A stretch of 64,000 nucleotides of DNA from Cerioporus squamosus (lineage: Eukaryota; Basidiomycota; Agaricomycetes; Polyporales; Polyporaceae): assembly GCA_022592435.1 (NCBI GenBank), contig JABYQS010000151.1:1-64000 (forward strand). Reading direction: 5' to 3'. Positions 1 through 11,987 of this stretch are shown piece after piece. Position 1 is the stretch's first letter. Every line of letters begins with the position of its first letter. The notes beneath the pieces were generated by a model that was not told the DNA's origin, ran no database searches, and worked only from the letters and a program-made list of their open reading frames with translations. Both the position numbers and the translations under genes were made by a program.

Positions 1-2469
1 CTTGCTCGGCTTGGTACGGACTGCTCCTGGTTGTACCCAGTAAAGTACTCCAACGGCTGGGCTGTGCACGACGCGGTGCGCATGTCTTGGTGGCAGCTCG
101 AGCGGGGGCTGCTACTCATCAGCGAGATCCTCCTTTCTCTGGACTCCTCAATGGCCGCAAAGTGCATGGCTCGGGCCCCAATGTGGGATCCTCCCTCCGG
201 CCACAGGTACCGGGACGCGCACGGAACCCACGGCGTGGCCAGCGTAGCTATCCGCATGTCGTGGACGGCTATGCTAGTACTTGCAGCTCGTTGCTCGATG
301 GCCATTGCTCTATGGACCGACGACAACCCCGCAGCAGACTCTGTCCCGAGGTGGGTCGTTCGCCTCCAGCAGTCCAACATTCCAGAGTCTTGGATTGAAG
401 CTCTGCAAGCCTCCGCAATCACCGACTTCTCGCATGGGCGTTGAGTAGGTGTTGTCATTGAGCCTGACAGTTGTCAGTGGCTCGATCACATCCTCGTTTA
501 TCGCCGCGCAAAATTGCCTGTCATAGTGTGCTGGCGGACGCCAGAAATCCTGACTAATTTCTCGAACAATTTCCCCATCCTCCGAGCGTTCATGCCCTTG
601 CCAGCAGACGTCGCCTTGGCTTTGCCGAATCGGCCCCGTAAAGGCACGGAGAACATCTACTTTGTCTGCCACAGGGGTCATGGCAAGTGGTACCCCGCAA
701 ACGAGCAGGTTGAAGAACACATCGCGACCAAGCCTGTGGGTCCATTCCAGCTCCCCGGTGAAACCCGGCAGCAATTCCATGCGTGCATGGACAAGTTGAT
801 GGAGCGTATGCTTGACAAGGAGACCTTGGCCAAGAGTCAGGCACGTATCCGTCGGGAACGAGCAGCAGCCTCTGGCAAAGTCCCGCCGTGATGGGTATGG
901 GTTTATGTATGACTCAAGGTCCGTGATGTCTTCCCGGACGTGAAGTTCTGGAACTGGCGCGACCTGGACTACCGCGTTGAGGTGCCATCATCTGCGGTGG
1001 CAGGGCTTTGGGCGACACACCCTCCATCGACGCGCTTGTATAACTCGTTCTTCAATGAATGGGACTTGAGCCTCGACGGCGACCTGCCAAACCTTGGCGA
1101 GCGCAAGAACTCGCCCATGCAAATTTTGCCAGACTATCAGGAAAAGGAGGAGCTGTACCAGTCCGTCGAAGAGGACATCTTCCCGCTGGGAGATCCAGCA
1201 GCTTTGAACGCGAACGTCGCGTATACGAACGAGTATCTGAACAAGGCATATGGCCTCGTTGCTTCCACAATGCTGTACCCAGAGGACTCTGACGTGAACT
1301 ATGTTGCATACAACCGCCCTAACCTGCACCGGTACCTCGCGTTGCCCGATTCCGCTGCCGACACCATGATGCCCAGTGATCCGGTCGTGCGGAAGGTCTT
1401 TGCAGGCTGGGTGAACCACATGTTCACCAAGTCCGCACCAGGTACTGCGACTCAGGATTGCTGGGATCTGCACCATCCTTCCCCGCAGTTCCTCGTCACC
1501 CCTGAGATCAAGTCCAACGTCCAGGTACGGAGTAGGACTGACATCCGCGGCAATGCTGTGTTCGAGGTGCGTTATACTGCGGATCCTCAACCCATGCCAT
1601 GGGTCCTCGTAGTGCGGCCGCACGTCTTGGTTGACCTTCTGCGGAACAACAACGTCACGCAAACGAGTGTCAACGCCATCAGCGATTGCATCAAATGTGG
1701 GATTCCATTTCACACTGTGCGCGCAATCGCAGCTGGTGCAATCCCGCAGCCTTCACAGGCACAGGAGCGCCCTTCCATCAGGACCCCCCTCATGTATTGT
1801 CATGGCACACAGAAAGCCGAGCTGAAGCTTCCAAAGTCAGACTACCGCGCATATCGTGTACGAGCGCTGTCTGTACTTCGTGAGACTCAGATTCGCGCAG
1901 CAATGGCGGAAGGCGGCATCCTCTGGAGGTTGACAATCGAGCTCCTCACTGCGGATGAGGGCCTGTTCAGCCGTGCAATCGACCTCTGCACCAGCGGGCC
2001 TGTACTTGACAAGGGCAAACAGACCCTAGTGCAGATCTTCCCGCCTGACAATGGAACATTGTATGTCGACAACGGCCTCACCGATTCGGAGGCGGATGTT
2101 CTGTGCGGAATGTACTTGCGGTACTGTGGTAAGTACCTACTTTGTCCTGGTATTCCTGTAATCGACACTAATTCTATTCTAGCACGGGGGTCCAAAATCC
2201 TGATGGTCGAGCAGTTGTCCTGGTGGCCAAAGCCAAGCCTCTTTGTGAGCTCTGGTTTCAATACCGGCATCTGGAACCCGTGGAACAAGGACTGGTTCCA
2301 GCGACACTTGCAGAGCATCCGCGACGGCAACGCAATGCCCAAGAACGCGGACAAGTGGCGATCAGGGCTCAGGCTTACCACCGATACAGGTCGTCTCGCG
2401 GACTTGGTGGAGAAGGCGTCGCTTCCCATACTGCAGCAGCATGTCCCACAGATGGTCACGGAATCATAA
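1..2469 (+). pseudogene. Broken, 5'-partial member of an expanded agaricomycete orphan family
   Basis: One reading frame runs from the left edge to a stop at 2467-2469, but it is broken by TGA codons at 442-444, 889-891 and 916-918. Coding blocks are about 31-441, 445-888 and 919-2469. An intron at 2129-2182 (GTAAGT...CTAG, 54 bp, in frame) precedes the final part. The blocks read as one protein: a WTDDNPAADSVPRWVVRL segment, a CQWLDHILVYRRAKLPVIVCW segment, a basic stretch near 840-880, then FPDVKFWNWRDLDYRVE and STRLYNSFFNEWDL. This order resembles a large family of unknown function that is multiplied in wood-decay basidiomycetes; I recognise it from memory of such proteins and cannot name a function. 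The stops at 889 and 916 could lie in a very short (39 bp) intron, but the stop at 442 has no such explanation. The 5' end lies outside the window. Confidence 0.6.
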
Positions 2470-2872
2470 AATCGGACTTTGTATGACTACTAGCATCTCC
2501 TGTATATGTAGCATTTATGTAGTATACAATTATGTATCAATAACTCTGATCGAACTCTATTAAGCACAGTAAGTGATGAGCTCTGCCCTGAGCCCCAAAC
2601 AAGCGTCTATCCAACCCTAAAGCAGTGCACTCCTAACCCTGAGCTAGGGGTGTTGGGAGTAAGAAAGTTTCTTACCATGTGTTATGTAATCAATTACTGC
2701 TGACTATCGGAGTTCAGACTTTTTTCCCACGGGCTTCAGTTGTCGTTACCTTGCCTGGCAGGAATCGTCGCCCCTAAAGAACGACCTCTTTGTTCCTCAT
2801 CGATCGTAAACGCCAAAGCAGAGCACATGAGCTAGAGAAGTAGCAGCAGCCATCAGATACGAGCTTGCAGCT
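2470..2872. other. Intergenic, no gene seen
   Basis: This gap separates the orphan gene from kinase-like gene 1 on the other strand. It may contain the short last exon of kinase-like gene 1: a donor GTACGT follows the codons for WYP near 2883, and a TCTCTAG acceptor-like sequence lies further along on the minus strand. I could not fix that exon. Confidence 0.4.
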
Positions 2873-3685
2873 TCAAGGGGTATTGAGGCACGTACAGGGA
2901 TACCACAGTTCGGCTTCCTCAAATATCACCTCCCAGAGCTCCCCACATGTGAGCGAAGGATGCGGCGCAGGAGTGTATGCCTGCACCGGCAACTCAATCT
3001 CGCACTTGTCTGGGTGCAGTCCCGCATGGGTGAAGTCGACGAGCACTGGCCAATGTCCTTTCGGAGTGGTCTTGACGACGGTGTGACAGTCAGCAAAGTG
3101 GGTGTGCATCAAATCAGCTCTCTGATGGATGTTCAGGAGCGCATTGACGACCAAAATCCTACCATCAGCAGAAGCAGCATCAGCATATGTAGCCACTCCA
3201 ATTGCAGTCGTATGAGCTCACCTGAACTTCACGGGCTGCATCTTCAGTGGAACCCGGAGCTCCTCACCCCAGTCCTCGAGGACCATCACCCGCGTCTTGC
3301 CCTCGTCTGTCTCTCCGATGAACGAGCCGTACATCCGAGGAACGAACTCCCCTTGCAGCTCCAGCAAGTTCTCGGAATAGAACTTTGCCTCGCGGGCGAG
3401 AAGCTCGAGACACTCGTCATCGTACGCGACCTTGAAGACTACCCTGAGTTCTTCGTGTGTCGACTCCTTCAGCATGATGCCTCGGAAGACTCGGGGTCGG
3501 TCACCGTGTGTTCTCTCCTCCTCTCGCTCCGGATTGAACCGAGCTGAGATCTCTTCTGTAACCTTGGTGAACCGGTAGTCCTCCGCATCGGCGTGTGGTG
3601 CTTCCAGCACACAAGTCCGGGCTTCTGCAGGTCTGGGTGTCTGCAGCAGCAGCTGCGTGTCGGCCAGTATAGTGAGGCGATGCAT
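2873..3685 (-). CDS. Kinase-like protein 1 (expanded basidiomycete family), probably catalytically dead
   Basis: Two exons are visible. Exon 1 (from ATG at 3685) carries the N-lobe pattern: VVFKVAYDDECLELLAREA (beta-3 lysine and helix-C glutamate) followed by LQGEFVPRMYGSF and VMVLEDWGEEL. After an intron of about 64 bp (GTGAGC...GGTAG, joining at FR|ILVVNALL) exon 2 has NIHQRADLMHTHF where a kinase would have HGD, then WPVLVDFTHAGLH in the position of DFG, and CGELWEVIFEEAELWYP. This order is shared with the genes at 10445-12280, 12670-13614 and 31395-32442. The HGD-type aspartate is missing (HTH), so phosphotransfer is doubtful. The 3' end is uncertain: a donor GTACGT after WYP suggests one more short exon below 2873. 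It lies 280 bp downstream of sedolisin 1 in the same orientation. The fold call is by pattern; the cellular role is unknown. Confidence 0.7.
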
Positions 3686-3965
3686 GACGCGCGACGTCTG
3701 GGTGCCTGTCAGTTAGTATGACCAGTGAATGCAAGGAAGGAAGGAAGAGCTTGATGACTTTGAGAAAGCAAGAGCAAGACACCACCGTAATCTTTGCCGA
3801 GCACCTGAGGTGCCAGATCCAGATCGGCCGTATGCGAACCAAACCAAGGGTCCGAGTTGCACTGATGTGACTCTGACATTCATGTCCTGAGCATTCTCCT
3901 CTCGTCGGATGGCCAACATTTCCACGGTGAAGCATCGCCATCTGCGTGTACAGAGAAGTTGGGTA

Positions 3966-6042
3966 CTACAGGCTCTTCGCTGCGGCCATCACCACGCTCA
4001 GGAGCTTGCTATAGTCCGGAGTACCCAGATCAGTCGCCTGTCAATCACCGTCAGCTGGATCCCAGCCAATGCCAACTAGACGCAAACGTACCGGATCCCA
4101 CCCCACCAATGCCGGGAACCCCTCCGCCCCACACCCATTGTTCGTCCCATTCGTCACATCATTAAACGCACCCGCGCCCTGCGAATACAACAGCGGGTTC
4201 ACAAACCCGAGCGGGGCCTTGCCCGCTTTCAGCCGCTCATCATTCAGGAGCGCGACGACGCTCGCGAACACCGGCGTGGACATGCTTGTCCCGAGGACGA
4301 GCTCCCAAGCGCCGCTCTCGCGGATCAGGTAGTTGAGCGCCTGCGCGGAGATGTCGGGGAACCCGCGGCCGGTGGTGTTATACAGGCCCGAGTTGGTGCT
4401 GCCCAGTGCAGAGAGGTACGAGGAGACGGCGGCGCTTTGGTAGTCGGGCCGCGCAAAGATGTTGGAGAAGCCTCCCGAGGAGAAGGGCGCGACCACTTCG
4501 GGATTGATGCCTTGCGTGCCGCCGACGGAGGTGAGGCTGCGAGATTATCACTGCATCAGTGCGCTCGAGCACGAAAAGAGGAAGGAGGGCTTACAATGGG
4601 CATGTGCTAGGGAATGTAGGTCCAAAGGTCGTTCCGGCGGCGCTGCACTGGCTGTTGTACCCGAAGCTGTAAACACCATTGTCGCCGGAGCAGAAGATGA
4701 CGCTGGTGCCACGAGCACCAAGTTGCGCGTATGCATTGCAGAATGTCCTGCATCGCGTTGGGTCAGTGCCGTACCATAGTTCCACTAATCACAAGTGGGT
4801 ACGTACTGTGCGACGTCTTCGGAGCCAGCGAACCCGTTCTCGTTGAAGCCATAGCTCGTGCTAAGGACCAGGGGAACCTCGTCCTGGGCGAGGAAGTAGT
4901 TGACCAGATCGATGAAGCCGGTCGTTGAGCTGTCGCTGACAGAGTAGAACGTGGTTGGTACCCCGGTCGCTATGCCCACAGTGTACTGGATGTCAAGGCT
5001 CTGATGTGCGGGGTTAAGCAGACGATAGTAGCTGACAGTAGGACAACGCGTACTGCTTCAAGGGTGCCGTTGCCAGACGTAATCCCATTGTCTACGGAGA
5101 CAATATTGAATGCTGGGGGCGATGTGACATCTGTCCTGAGCAACGAGAAGAAGGTCTGTGCGTCGGTATCAGCACCGCTTGTCTGGTCTCTCCAATCCGC
5201 CACTTACACTGAGATCATCTTCGGTAGCCATCTCGCCGAGGTAGCCGCTAACAGCGAGACTGTTGTTTGACGTGGTCGCAGCAGCGGTAGGAATGTTGTA
5301 CAAGTCCTCCAGACACTCCGGATATATCTGCTGAGAGCAAAGGCTGGGTGGCGTAGTTCTCTTCGATGGTGCCCTCGGCGACTGGACTACCTGAACAGTG
5401 GGCCGGCTGTCGATCAGCGCTGTGATGAACCTAGCATCATGCATTAGTACAGCACGTAACCAGCCGACATCAAACCGAGACATACTGCGTGGTAGGGAAG
5501 ATGAATCGCACATGGTCTTGCACGTCCGTAGGCACCGTCATCGACAGAGTGCGAATCAAGGTGGCATTGGTGGTCTGGTCCAGGAACTGCGTGAAGTTCA
5601 CGCTGAGGAGGGAGTTCGCTGTGGAGACAGGGATCTCGATGCAGAGCATGTCCCCGGACGACGACACTACTTGTGGTTTCACGTTGTGCGTCGCAAGCCA
5701 GTCTGTCACCGCCTTGACGCTCTCGGCTTTCGGGGCAACGAATGCTTCCACCTGTTAGCATGTGAACACAACATTCAGCGGAAATATCAATGGACGCAGT
5801 ACCTCAGCTTTCGAGAGATGCCGGCCATATTTCGGGCTCGCAGGGTCGCTGACGTCGTACAACGCTGCATGTAGTCCGTCGATGTTTGTTGGAGGAAGGG
5901 CAAGTGTCAGCGTAACAGATGAGTTGGAGGACGATGGGTGCAGAGGAACGAAGTGTGGACTAGGTACAACACTGTTCGTGGCTCCGTGGGCGCCATGAGT
6001 GTTATAGAGGAGGCCCAAGCCGACGAGGATAGAGCCGATCAT
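3966..6042 (-). CDS. Secreted sedolisin-type peptidase 1 (S53)
   Basis: Eight exons give about 564 residues, the usual size for a fungal S53 pro-peptidase. The start at 6042 was chosen because it places MIGSILVGLGLLYNTHGAHG as a signal peptide, aligned with the starts of the three paralogs; an upstream ATG at 6087 exists in frame. A pro-domain of roughly 170-200 residues follows (FVPLHPS, NIDGLHAALYDVSDPASP, VEAFVAPKAESVKAVTDWL). Catalytic residues are in order: Glu in GTLEA (about 276) and Asp in SLDIQY (about 280), joined over an intron, then the oxyanion Asp in CSGDNGVY (about 364) and Ser in LGTSMSTP (about 477). The calcium-site region ends GWDP|ATDLGTPDY; relatives usually have TGLGTPDY, so the first Gly is Asp here. 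All exons join in frame and no break was seen. It would act outside the cell on protein substrates at acid pH. Kinase-like gene 1 follows it. Confidence 0.93.
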
Positions 6043-7213
6043 GGCCGTAGGGGGTGTAATGATAATCTGAAGACCCAGCAGGACCACAAGCAGCCTCCTT
6101 AAGTAAGAGTTGACGTTGCCCGCCTTGCCTGAGTAGGACGACGATCCGCTGCGTTGCGTCGATGCAGCGCTGCCCGGGTTGGTGACGACATAGCACCTCG
6201 TACTTATTTGTACTCAGGTGTACAGCCGGTTACTGCTATGTATGACACTGCACTCACATGCGCAGGCTCCGCCCACACATGCGGGCAGGGCCTGCTGATG
6301 TTCGAAGAGCACCTCAGCAGCGCGACCATCAGCTTCGCAATATCATATGAAGTCCGGATAAGGCGGAAAGTGTCGCTAGGGTGTTGATCGTGAGCTTATC
6401 CGCCACATCGTTTTGGAACGCGCATGCAATCGACCTAAGAGGTATAGCTCTCAGCGTGGTCATAACAAGTAGAGCTTAGGAAAGTCTACATACCTCCTCA
6501 GATCTCAGGCTGCGTCGACGTAAGTACCAGAAGGACGATGATGAGAGACGTGTATAACGTCACGGTCCATGGCGGGCGTGTCAGGGTACTATAGATCAGT
6601 TGAGAAGTCACAGTCAATGCACAGATAACTTTGATGAAGCATGCCCAGGGTATGTGGTCGTGATGGTGAGAGGACCGGTGGTAGAGCTTGAGGACGTCAC
6701 CGACCCGGGGACCAGCTGAAGTGGCTGTACACCGGCGTGACGGTGCATCGTCTATGCAGCTGCATACTGCGGCACTTTTGCGGAGTCTCAGGGAATAACA
6801 GCGTTACCGATGAGTTCCTCACAGAAGTGTCTTGAGCTTCAACCGGGGACAACCAGGGGAGCCTCGTAAACTAGCCATGTGGCGAGTTCGATTCGTCGTC
6901 GCAGGCGCGAGCGCCTCGACGAAGTATATGGCCGTAGTGCAAATGCTTGCCAGTCCTTAGCTTGGTCCATGCATTCGGAAAGGTTCAAACGACGTTCAAA
7001 GCCCTGGCTGAGCTCACCTCGATTGGACAAATCGTCGCTATGCCGCATTGCCTCGACAGTTACGCCGCCGCCACCGTCCAACCGACCCTCTAGTCATAAA
7101 ACCACGTCACCGGTCTACTTCTGTTGAATCAGGTATTCTGAGCGTACAAAGCTACATCACTGCAACGCTGGTTGGTGCCATGACCCCATGCATCGCCCAT
7201 CGGGTCTCGCTGC
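6043..7213. other. Intergenic between sedolisins 1 and 2
   Basis: No supported gene. On the minus strand, 55-60 bp upstream of the sedolisin 1 ATG, lies TTAAGG-type sequence (about 6097-6102) where paralogs 2 and 4 have a TATA box; it is a weak match. Open frames in the rest of the gap overlap in several frames and show no domain. Confidence 0.4.
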
Positions 7214-9264
7214 TCAAATCGACAAGACGAGCTTCAAGAGCTTGTTATAGTCCGGAGTACCCAGGCCAGTAACCTAGATGCACAGCAGAAACGTCAGCGA
7301 TGTTCTCCTGCAACACGCGATAAAGCACATACCGGATCCCATCCAGCCAGCGCAGGGAACCCCTGCTTTCCGCACCCCGGGTTGCTCCCACTCGTGATGT
7401 CGTTCAACGCCGGCACGCCCTGCGAATACAACAGCGGGTTGATGAACCCCAGAGCCGGCTTTCCCGCATTAAGACGCGCGTCGTTCAGGAGTGCAATGAC
7501 GCTCGCCCACGTCGGCGTCGACGCGCTCGTGCCGAGGACGAAGAAGAGCTCGTCCGCGATCCAGGTGAAGAAATTCACGGACTGCGCGGAGATGTCCGGG
7601 AAGCCGCGCCCGGAGGTATTGAAAAGCCCGGCGTTCGTACTCCCGATCTCATTGAAGTACTGCTGGACGGCGGCCTCTTGGTAGGACGGCCGCGCGAAGA
7701 TGTTCGAGAAGCCCCCGGAGGAGAAGGACGCGGCGACCTCGGGGTTCACGCCCTGGGTGCCGCCGACGGACGTCAAGCTGTGGCGGGTCAGCAGTCTTCA
7801 CGACTGCAGGTGACGTGAAGTGACTTACAATGGGCAGCCGCTAGGGAACGTAGGTCCGAACTCCGTGGCATCACAGGTGCTGTTGAACGGGAAGCTGTAC
7901 ACGCCGTTGTCCCCAGAGCAGAAAAGCACGGTGGTGCCCCGAGTTCCAAGCTGTGCGTACACATCGCAGAAGGACCTGTGGGAGGTGAGCAATCAGCGTG
8001 CAAGTGCGGGGTCGGCTGACTCACTCTGCCAGGCTCACGTCGAAAGTGAACCCGTCTTCATCGAACCCGTAGCTTGTACTAAGGACAAGCGGGGTCTCTT
8101 CCTGCGCTAACAAGGTGTTTGCCAGATCGATGAAGCCAAACGCGCTGGCTTCGCCGACAGAGTATAGTGTGGTGGGCACGCCGGTGGCTATTCCGACGGT
8201 ATACTGAATATCGAGACTCTGAACCTCGCGTCAGCTCAGTCAGCTCTCGTAGATTAGAGATGGCACGAACAGCCTCGAGTGTCCCGTTTCCTGAGGTGAC
8301 GCCCCCGTCCACAGAGACAATGGTGAAATTGGGCGTTGGGGTAACGTCAGGCCTGAAGTCTTGGAAGAAGAGCTGCAAACCTCATCAGCGAACATGTGGC
8401 ATGCGTGGCATGGAGGAAGACGTACGTTCAAGTCGGCCTCTGTGGCAATCTCGTCGAGGTACTGGCTGACTGCCAAGTTGTTCCCGGGATTAGTAGCGCG
8501 CGCGGACGGGATGTTGTAGAAGTCCTCCAGGCATTCGGGGAAGATCTCCGTCTGGCACTCGCTCGGGGGCGTAGCCTTCTTCGTCAGAGCAGACTTGGGC
8601 GGCTGCACAACCTTGAACAGCGCCTCCTTTCCATTTGGGGGAGGGATGAACCTTATCGAAGAGCATGTCAACGACGCGATGCGCTCGGGCGGTCGAATGT
8701 CGGACGTACTGTGTGGTTGGGAAGACGAACTTGACGTGCTGTTCGACAGCCTCAGGGACAGTGAACGACAGCGTGCGTATCAGGGTCGTGCCACTGCGCT
8801 TGTCAGAAAACTCGGTGAAGTTCGCGGCTAGCAACGCGTTCGCAGTCGACACGGGAACGTGGATGCGCAGCATGTCCCCCGAGGGTGACACGACCTCAGG
8901 CTTGATATTGTGTGTCGACAGCCAGTCCGTGACAGCCTTCACGCTCTCCGCTTTCGGGGCGACGAATGCCTCAGCCTGCAAGGAGATCAGTCATGCTTTC
9001 GACAAGGAGATGGGTAGTGAGTACCTCGGTCTTGGTCAGATACTTCCCATAGTTGGGACTCGCGGGGTCGCTGACATCGTATAGTGCCGCGTGAAGCCCG
9101 TCGATGTTACTGGGCGGGAGGCCAAACGTCAGCGAGATGGATTGTCCCGGCGAAGCTGTGTGCAAAGGCACAAAGTGCGGGTTCTGCGGCACAATCTTTT
9201 GCGCCCCATTGACACTAGACGAGAGCGAGAGGAGGCTGACGACGACGAATGCTGCGGAGAACAT
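7214..9264 (-). CDS. Secreted sedolisin-type peptidase 2 (S53)
   Basis: The start at 9264 gives the signal peptide MFSAAFVVVSLLSLSSSVNG and follows a TATA box by 65 bp. The exon pattern matches sedolisin 1. The pro-domain includes HFVPLHTASPG, NIDGLHAALYDVSDPASPN and AEAFVAPKAESVKAVTDWL. The active-site set is complete: Glu in SGNGTLEA joined by splicing to Asp in SLDIQYTVGIATG, Asp in FCSGDNGVYSF, and Ser in VLGTSASTPTW. The last exon is VTGLGTPDYNKLLKLVLSI, the standard calcium-binding end, with the stop at 7214-7216. I saw no disruption, so this is the paralog with the most canonical motifs. Substrate preference (tripeptidyl release or endo-cleavage) cannot be told from the sequence. It lies in tandem with sedolisin 1; its upstream neighbour is the interrupted kinase-like remnant. 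Confidence 0.94.
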
Positions 9265-10444
9265 GCCTGCTGGGAGAGGTACCAGGCCAACCTGAGCACC
9301 GTGATCAGTGAATGTCCGAGCACGACTACTTTTATAGCCGCACAGCTGGCTGGACGGGGTTCCATTCCACGCCTTCGAGACGAGTCTCCGTAGAAGCTGA
9401 TACTGAACATGCCTACAGGCACATCTCGGAGATGTTCGATAGGCCCGAGCATACAGTTTCATCATTCATCACACATCCCTGTCTGAGACCCATCTGGACG
9501 AAATGCAAGTCAGAAGAGCGTCCAATGAGCAATGTATGCAAGTTACGGCAGGTGTCCAATGCATCGAGCGTTTACATCGAGCTTGCGGTTGCTGTGATCT
9601 CTCATCAGAACGAGACATCAGCGCTACGCGTGTGGCCCGTGGGCGCATCGACAGAAGCACGAAGCTCAGCGGTATTCCGCCGCGGTCGGCTCGGACAGAG
9701 CTGGCCGAACGAAGAGTGATGTGACTCGATGCCGTCTGGAAGGTCCGAGATGGACTCGGAGCTCTCGCCAAATGAATAGCTGGCATAGGAATGGTTGACT
9801 CACTCAGCTTCCGAACCCAGGGGTATTCTTTGTGCATGCTACAATGCTTCGGACCGAGGCTGACGGGTCGTTATGGCCGTTGTCTCATGAAAGGTCGCAC
9901 TCGGCCGCGATGATTGACGAACACGGACAAGGAAACCGTCTAATGGGGTAGATGCGGCGACTGCTATAGTTGCGACATCGAGAATGTCGCATGTTCCAGG
10001 TCCTATGCTCTGTGAGGAGGTCTGAATTAGATACTTATGCGTGATGAGCGTACCTCGCAAGGAGCAGCCTCTAAGCCGAGCCCTGGGTGAGCTCAACCCT
10101 GAGGGAGAGGAGACGACTCCCCCGATCACGGCAGAAGGGTCTTGCACCTGCCAGTGCCTGCGCCAGTGGGTGAGGGTTGCCGTGGTTGTTTGTGAGCGAA
10201 GTACTTCGCGTGGCGAGTGCGCAACATGTCTCTGGAGGCGGGAACAACAAGTACGCCGTGACTCAAGGCAGAACGGCACTGTACTTCGTCGATGTCATTA
10301 TTGAGAGTGAGAGCTAGGCCGTCGTCGAACTGCCGCTCATAGCGATGGCAGTGCGGCCATTCCCATCCTTCAGCCTGCGACCTCGGTGCATCGTTTCTCG
10401 AATGAATCATGGCGAGGGCGGTCAAGGTAGAATCTGTATAAAGG
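9265..10444. other. Intergenic upstream of sedolisin 2
   Basis: Apart from the TATA box at 9329-9336 I see no gene. Reading the minus strand past the kinase-like remnant (10100-10440) gives no convincing C-lobe, so the remnant appears truncated here. Confidence 0.4.
9329..9336 (-). promoter_or_regulatory. TATA box of sedolisin 2
   Basis: TATAAAAG on the minus strand, 65 bp upstream of the ATG at 9264. A related TATA-type sequence lies about 60 bp upstream of sedolisin 4, which supports a shared core promoter. Confidence 0.65.
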
Positions 10445-10722
10445 AGGAGGAGGAGCCTGGTTCTGCAGATGAGAGAGCTTGGTCCCGTACAGATCGGCCT
10501 CCTTCTTGAGCAGGTCGATCCGATGTTCCCCAAAGGCAACCTTGCATACGACATCCCGCTTCTAGTCCGAGGACAGACCCGACTCCTTGACAATGTGCAG
10601 ATTGGCACGGAAGGTCTGCGAGTTCCCGTCGCCGCTTTCCGAGATCAGCTCTTGCAAGACGACCTTATAGGGACTCTGAACTTTCCGGCTAGGAACGTAG
10701 GCCTCCAGGGGTTGCCACGGAT

Positions 10723-10727
10723 CGGGT
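10723..10727. repeat. Target site duplication, left copy
   Basis: CGGGT directly before the left LTR, matched by CGGGT directly after the right LTR at 12187-12191. Confidence 0.9.
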
Positions 10728-10926
10728 TGTTGGAAGTAACCCCAGCGCCCGTTGCGCGGAGGTGCGGTCCGATGGCTCCCGGTACTGTACAGCTCGGAAA
10801 GAGCCGAAACTTTAATCTCGGAGTAGCTACTCAATGTACGCGTAGTTAGCGCTGAATCTCAAGTGTTGTAATCCCGCCAGCCTCGCTCATCGTCGCCGCC
10901 GCTCGTGCCCTTGCCTGTTTTCAACA
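10728..10926 (+). repeat. Left LTR, 199 bp
   Basis: It begins TGTTGG and ends CAACA, giving TG...CA ends with a 5 bp inverted end (TGTTG/CAACA). It differs from the right LTR only at 10746. Confidence 0.95.
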
Positions 10927-10944
10927 GGTTATGAGCCCTGCAGC
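10927..10944 (+). other. Putative primer binding site
   Basis: GGTTATGAGCCCTG directly follows the left LTR, where a tRNA primer would pair. The tRNA was not identified. Confidence 0.4.
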
Positions 10945-11115
10945 TTAACTCGCTCGTTCTTGCTGTCCTTGTCGCTTTTTCGTTCTCAACCGCTCGCAAA
11001 CGGTCGGTAACCTCCCGAGCCACCGCAGTTCGACTACGCTTCTTTCGACACCGAGCACCACAGTCCCTACTCTGCTTCTCCCTATTCCGTCCCCCCCCCC
11101 CCCCTTTCCCTCAAC

Positions 11116-11961
11116 ATGGACGAAAAGCCCAGTTCCAGCGAACACCGCGTTATGCGGCTGATCGAGGGTAACTACGAGATCTGGCGCATCCAGATGACCG
11201 CCGTCCTCACTGCGCTCGACCTCTACGACGTCGTCCGGCCCGTATCCGAGGTGCCGACCGAGGAGCTCTTCCCGAAGGGTCCGAAGGGCGTGCAGATGCT
11301 GCAGAAGAAGCGGGAGTTAGCGAGGTCGAAGATTATCCTCGCGATCGACCCCTCCCAAGTGCCTTTTGTTATGGGCATGGAAAACCCTCGCGAAATGTGG
11401 GAAGGACTCGAACAGGTACATCGTTCCTCCTCTGTCAACTCCGCCCTCTCCCTCCGTCGCTCGTTCCTTCGCATGGTCAAGACCGAGGGCGAGTCTGCCA
11501 TTAGCTGGATCGGCCGTGTCCGTTCTCGAGCTCTCGAGCTCTCTCACACCCCCTGCCCTGCCACGGTTGTCGACACGATCCTCGTCATCACTGAGGGCCT
11601 CCCCCCACAGTACGCCCCCGTCCTCACTCAGCTCGAATCACTTCCCTTCGATTCGCTCACGATCAAGGACGTCACAACTCGGATCACCGGCTTCGAGGCC
11701 CAGCTCGCACGTGCCCAATCTAGCGTCATGGACACGTCGGGGCTCAGTGCGTATGTCGCTCGCTCGGAGGTCACCTGCCACCGTTGCGGTGGTGCTGGCC
11801 ACTACGTTCGTGAGTGCCCTACTCCGAAAACGTTCGTCAAGCCGAAGAAGACTGGTGGAGACGATGGAGATGGAGACGATGGTTCGTCGGAGGGGCGTGT
11901 TCATGCGCGCACTGCCAGACTTGAGTCCGGTGGCAGCCCTGAGGTCATCCGACTCTTCTAG
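11116..11961 (+). CDS. Gag protein of the short LTR element
   Basis: The protein has 281 residues. It begins MDEKPSSSEHRVMRLIEGNY, and NYEIWRIQMTAVL is the tryptophan-containing start typical of Copia-type gag (DUF4219/UBN2 region). The middle is helical and carries EMWEGLEQVH and SLRRSFLRM, which match the gag UBN2 pattern. A zinc knuckle CHRCGGAGHYVREC (C-X2-C-X4-H-X4-C) lies at about residues 222-235, followed by a basic and acidic tail (KPKKTGGDDGDGDDG). In the virus-like particle it would coat and package the element RNA. No pol domain is fused. The frame is intact. A poly-C tract at about 11091-11103 lies just before the start. Confidence 0.9.
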   Translation: MDEKPSSSEHRVMRLIEGNYEIWRIQMTAVLTALDLYDVVRPVSEVPTEELFPKGPKGVQMLQKKRELARSKIILAIDPSQVPFVMGMENPREMWEGLEQVHRSSSVNSALSLRRSFLRMVKTEGESAISWIGRVRSRALELSHTPCPATVVDTILVITEGLPPQYAPVLTQLESLPFDSLTIKDVTTRITGFEAQLARAQSSVMDTSGLSAYVARSEVTCHRCGGAGHYVRECPTPKTFVKPKKTGGDDGDGDDGSSEGRVHARTARLESGGSPEVIRLF

Positions 11962-11977
11962 CGGCACGGTGCTGGGC

Positions 11978-11987
11978 TTAAGGGGCG
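11978..11987 (+). other. Putative polypurine tract
   Basis: TTAAGGGGCG directly before the right LTR. It is short and not a pure purine run, so the call is weak. Confidence 0.3.

Noticed and set aside
310..780. Minus-strand open frame of 156 codons
   Set aside because: It lies opposite the recognisable blocks of the orphan-family gene on the plus strand.
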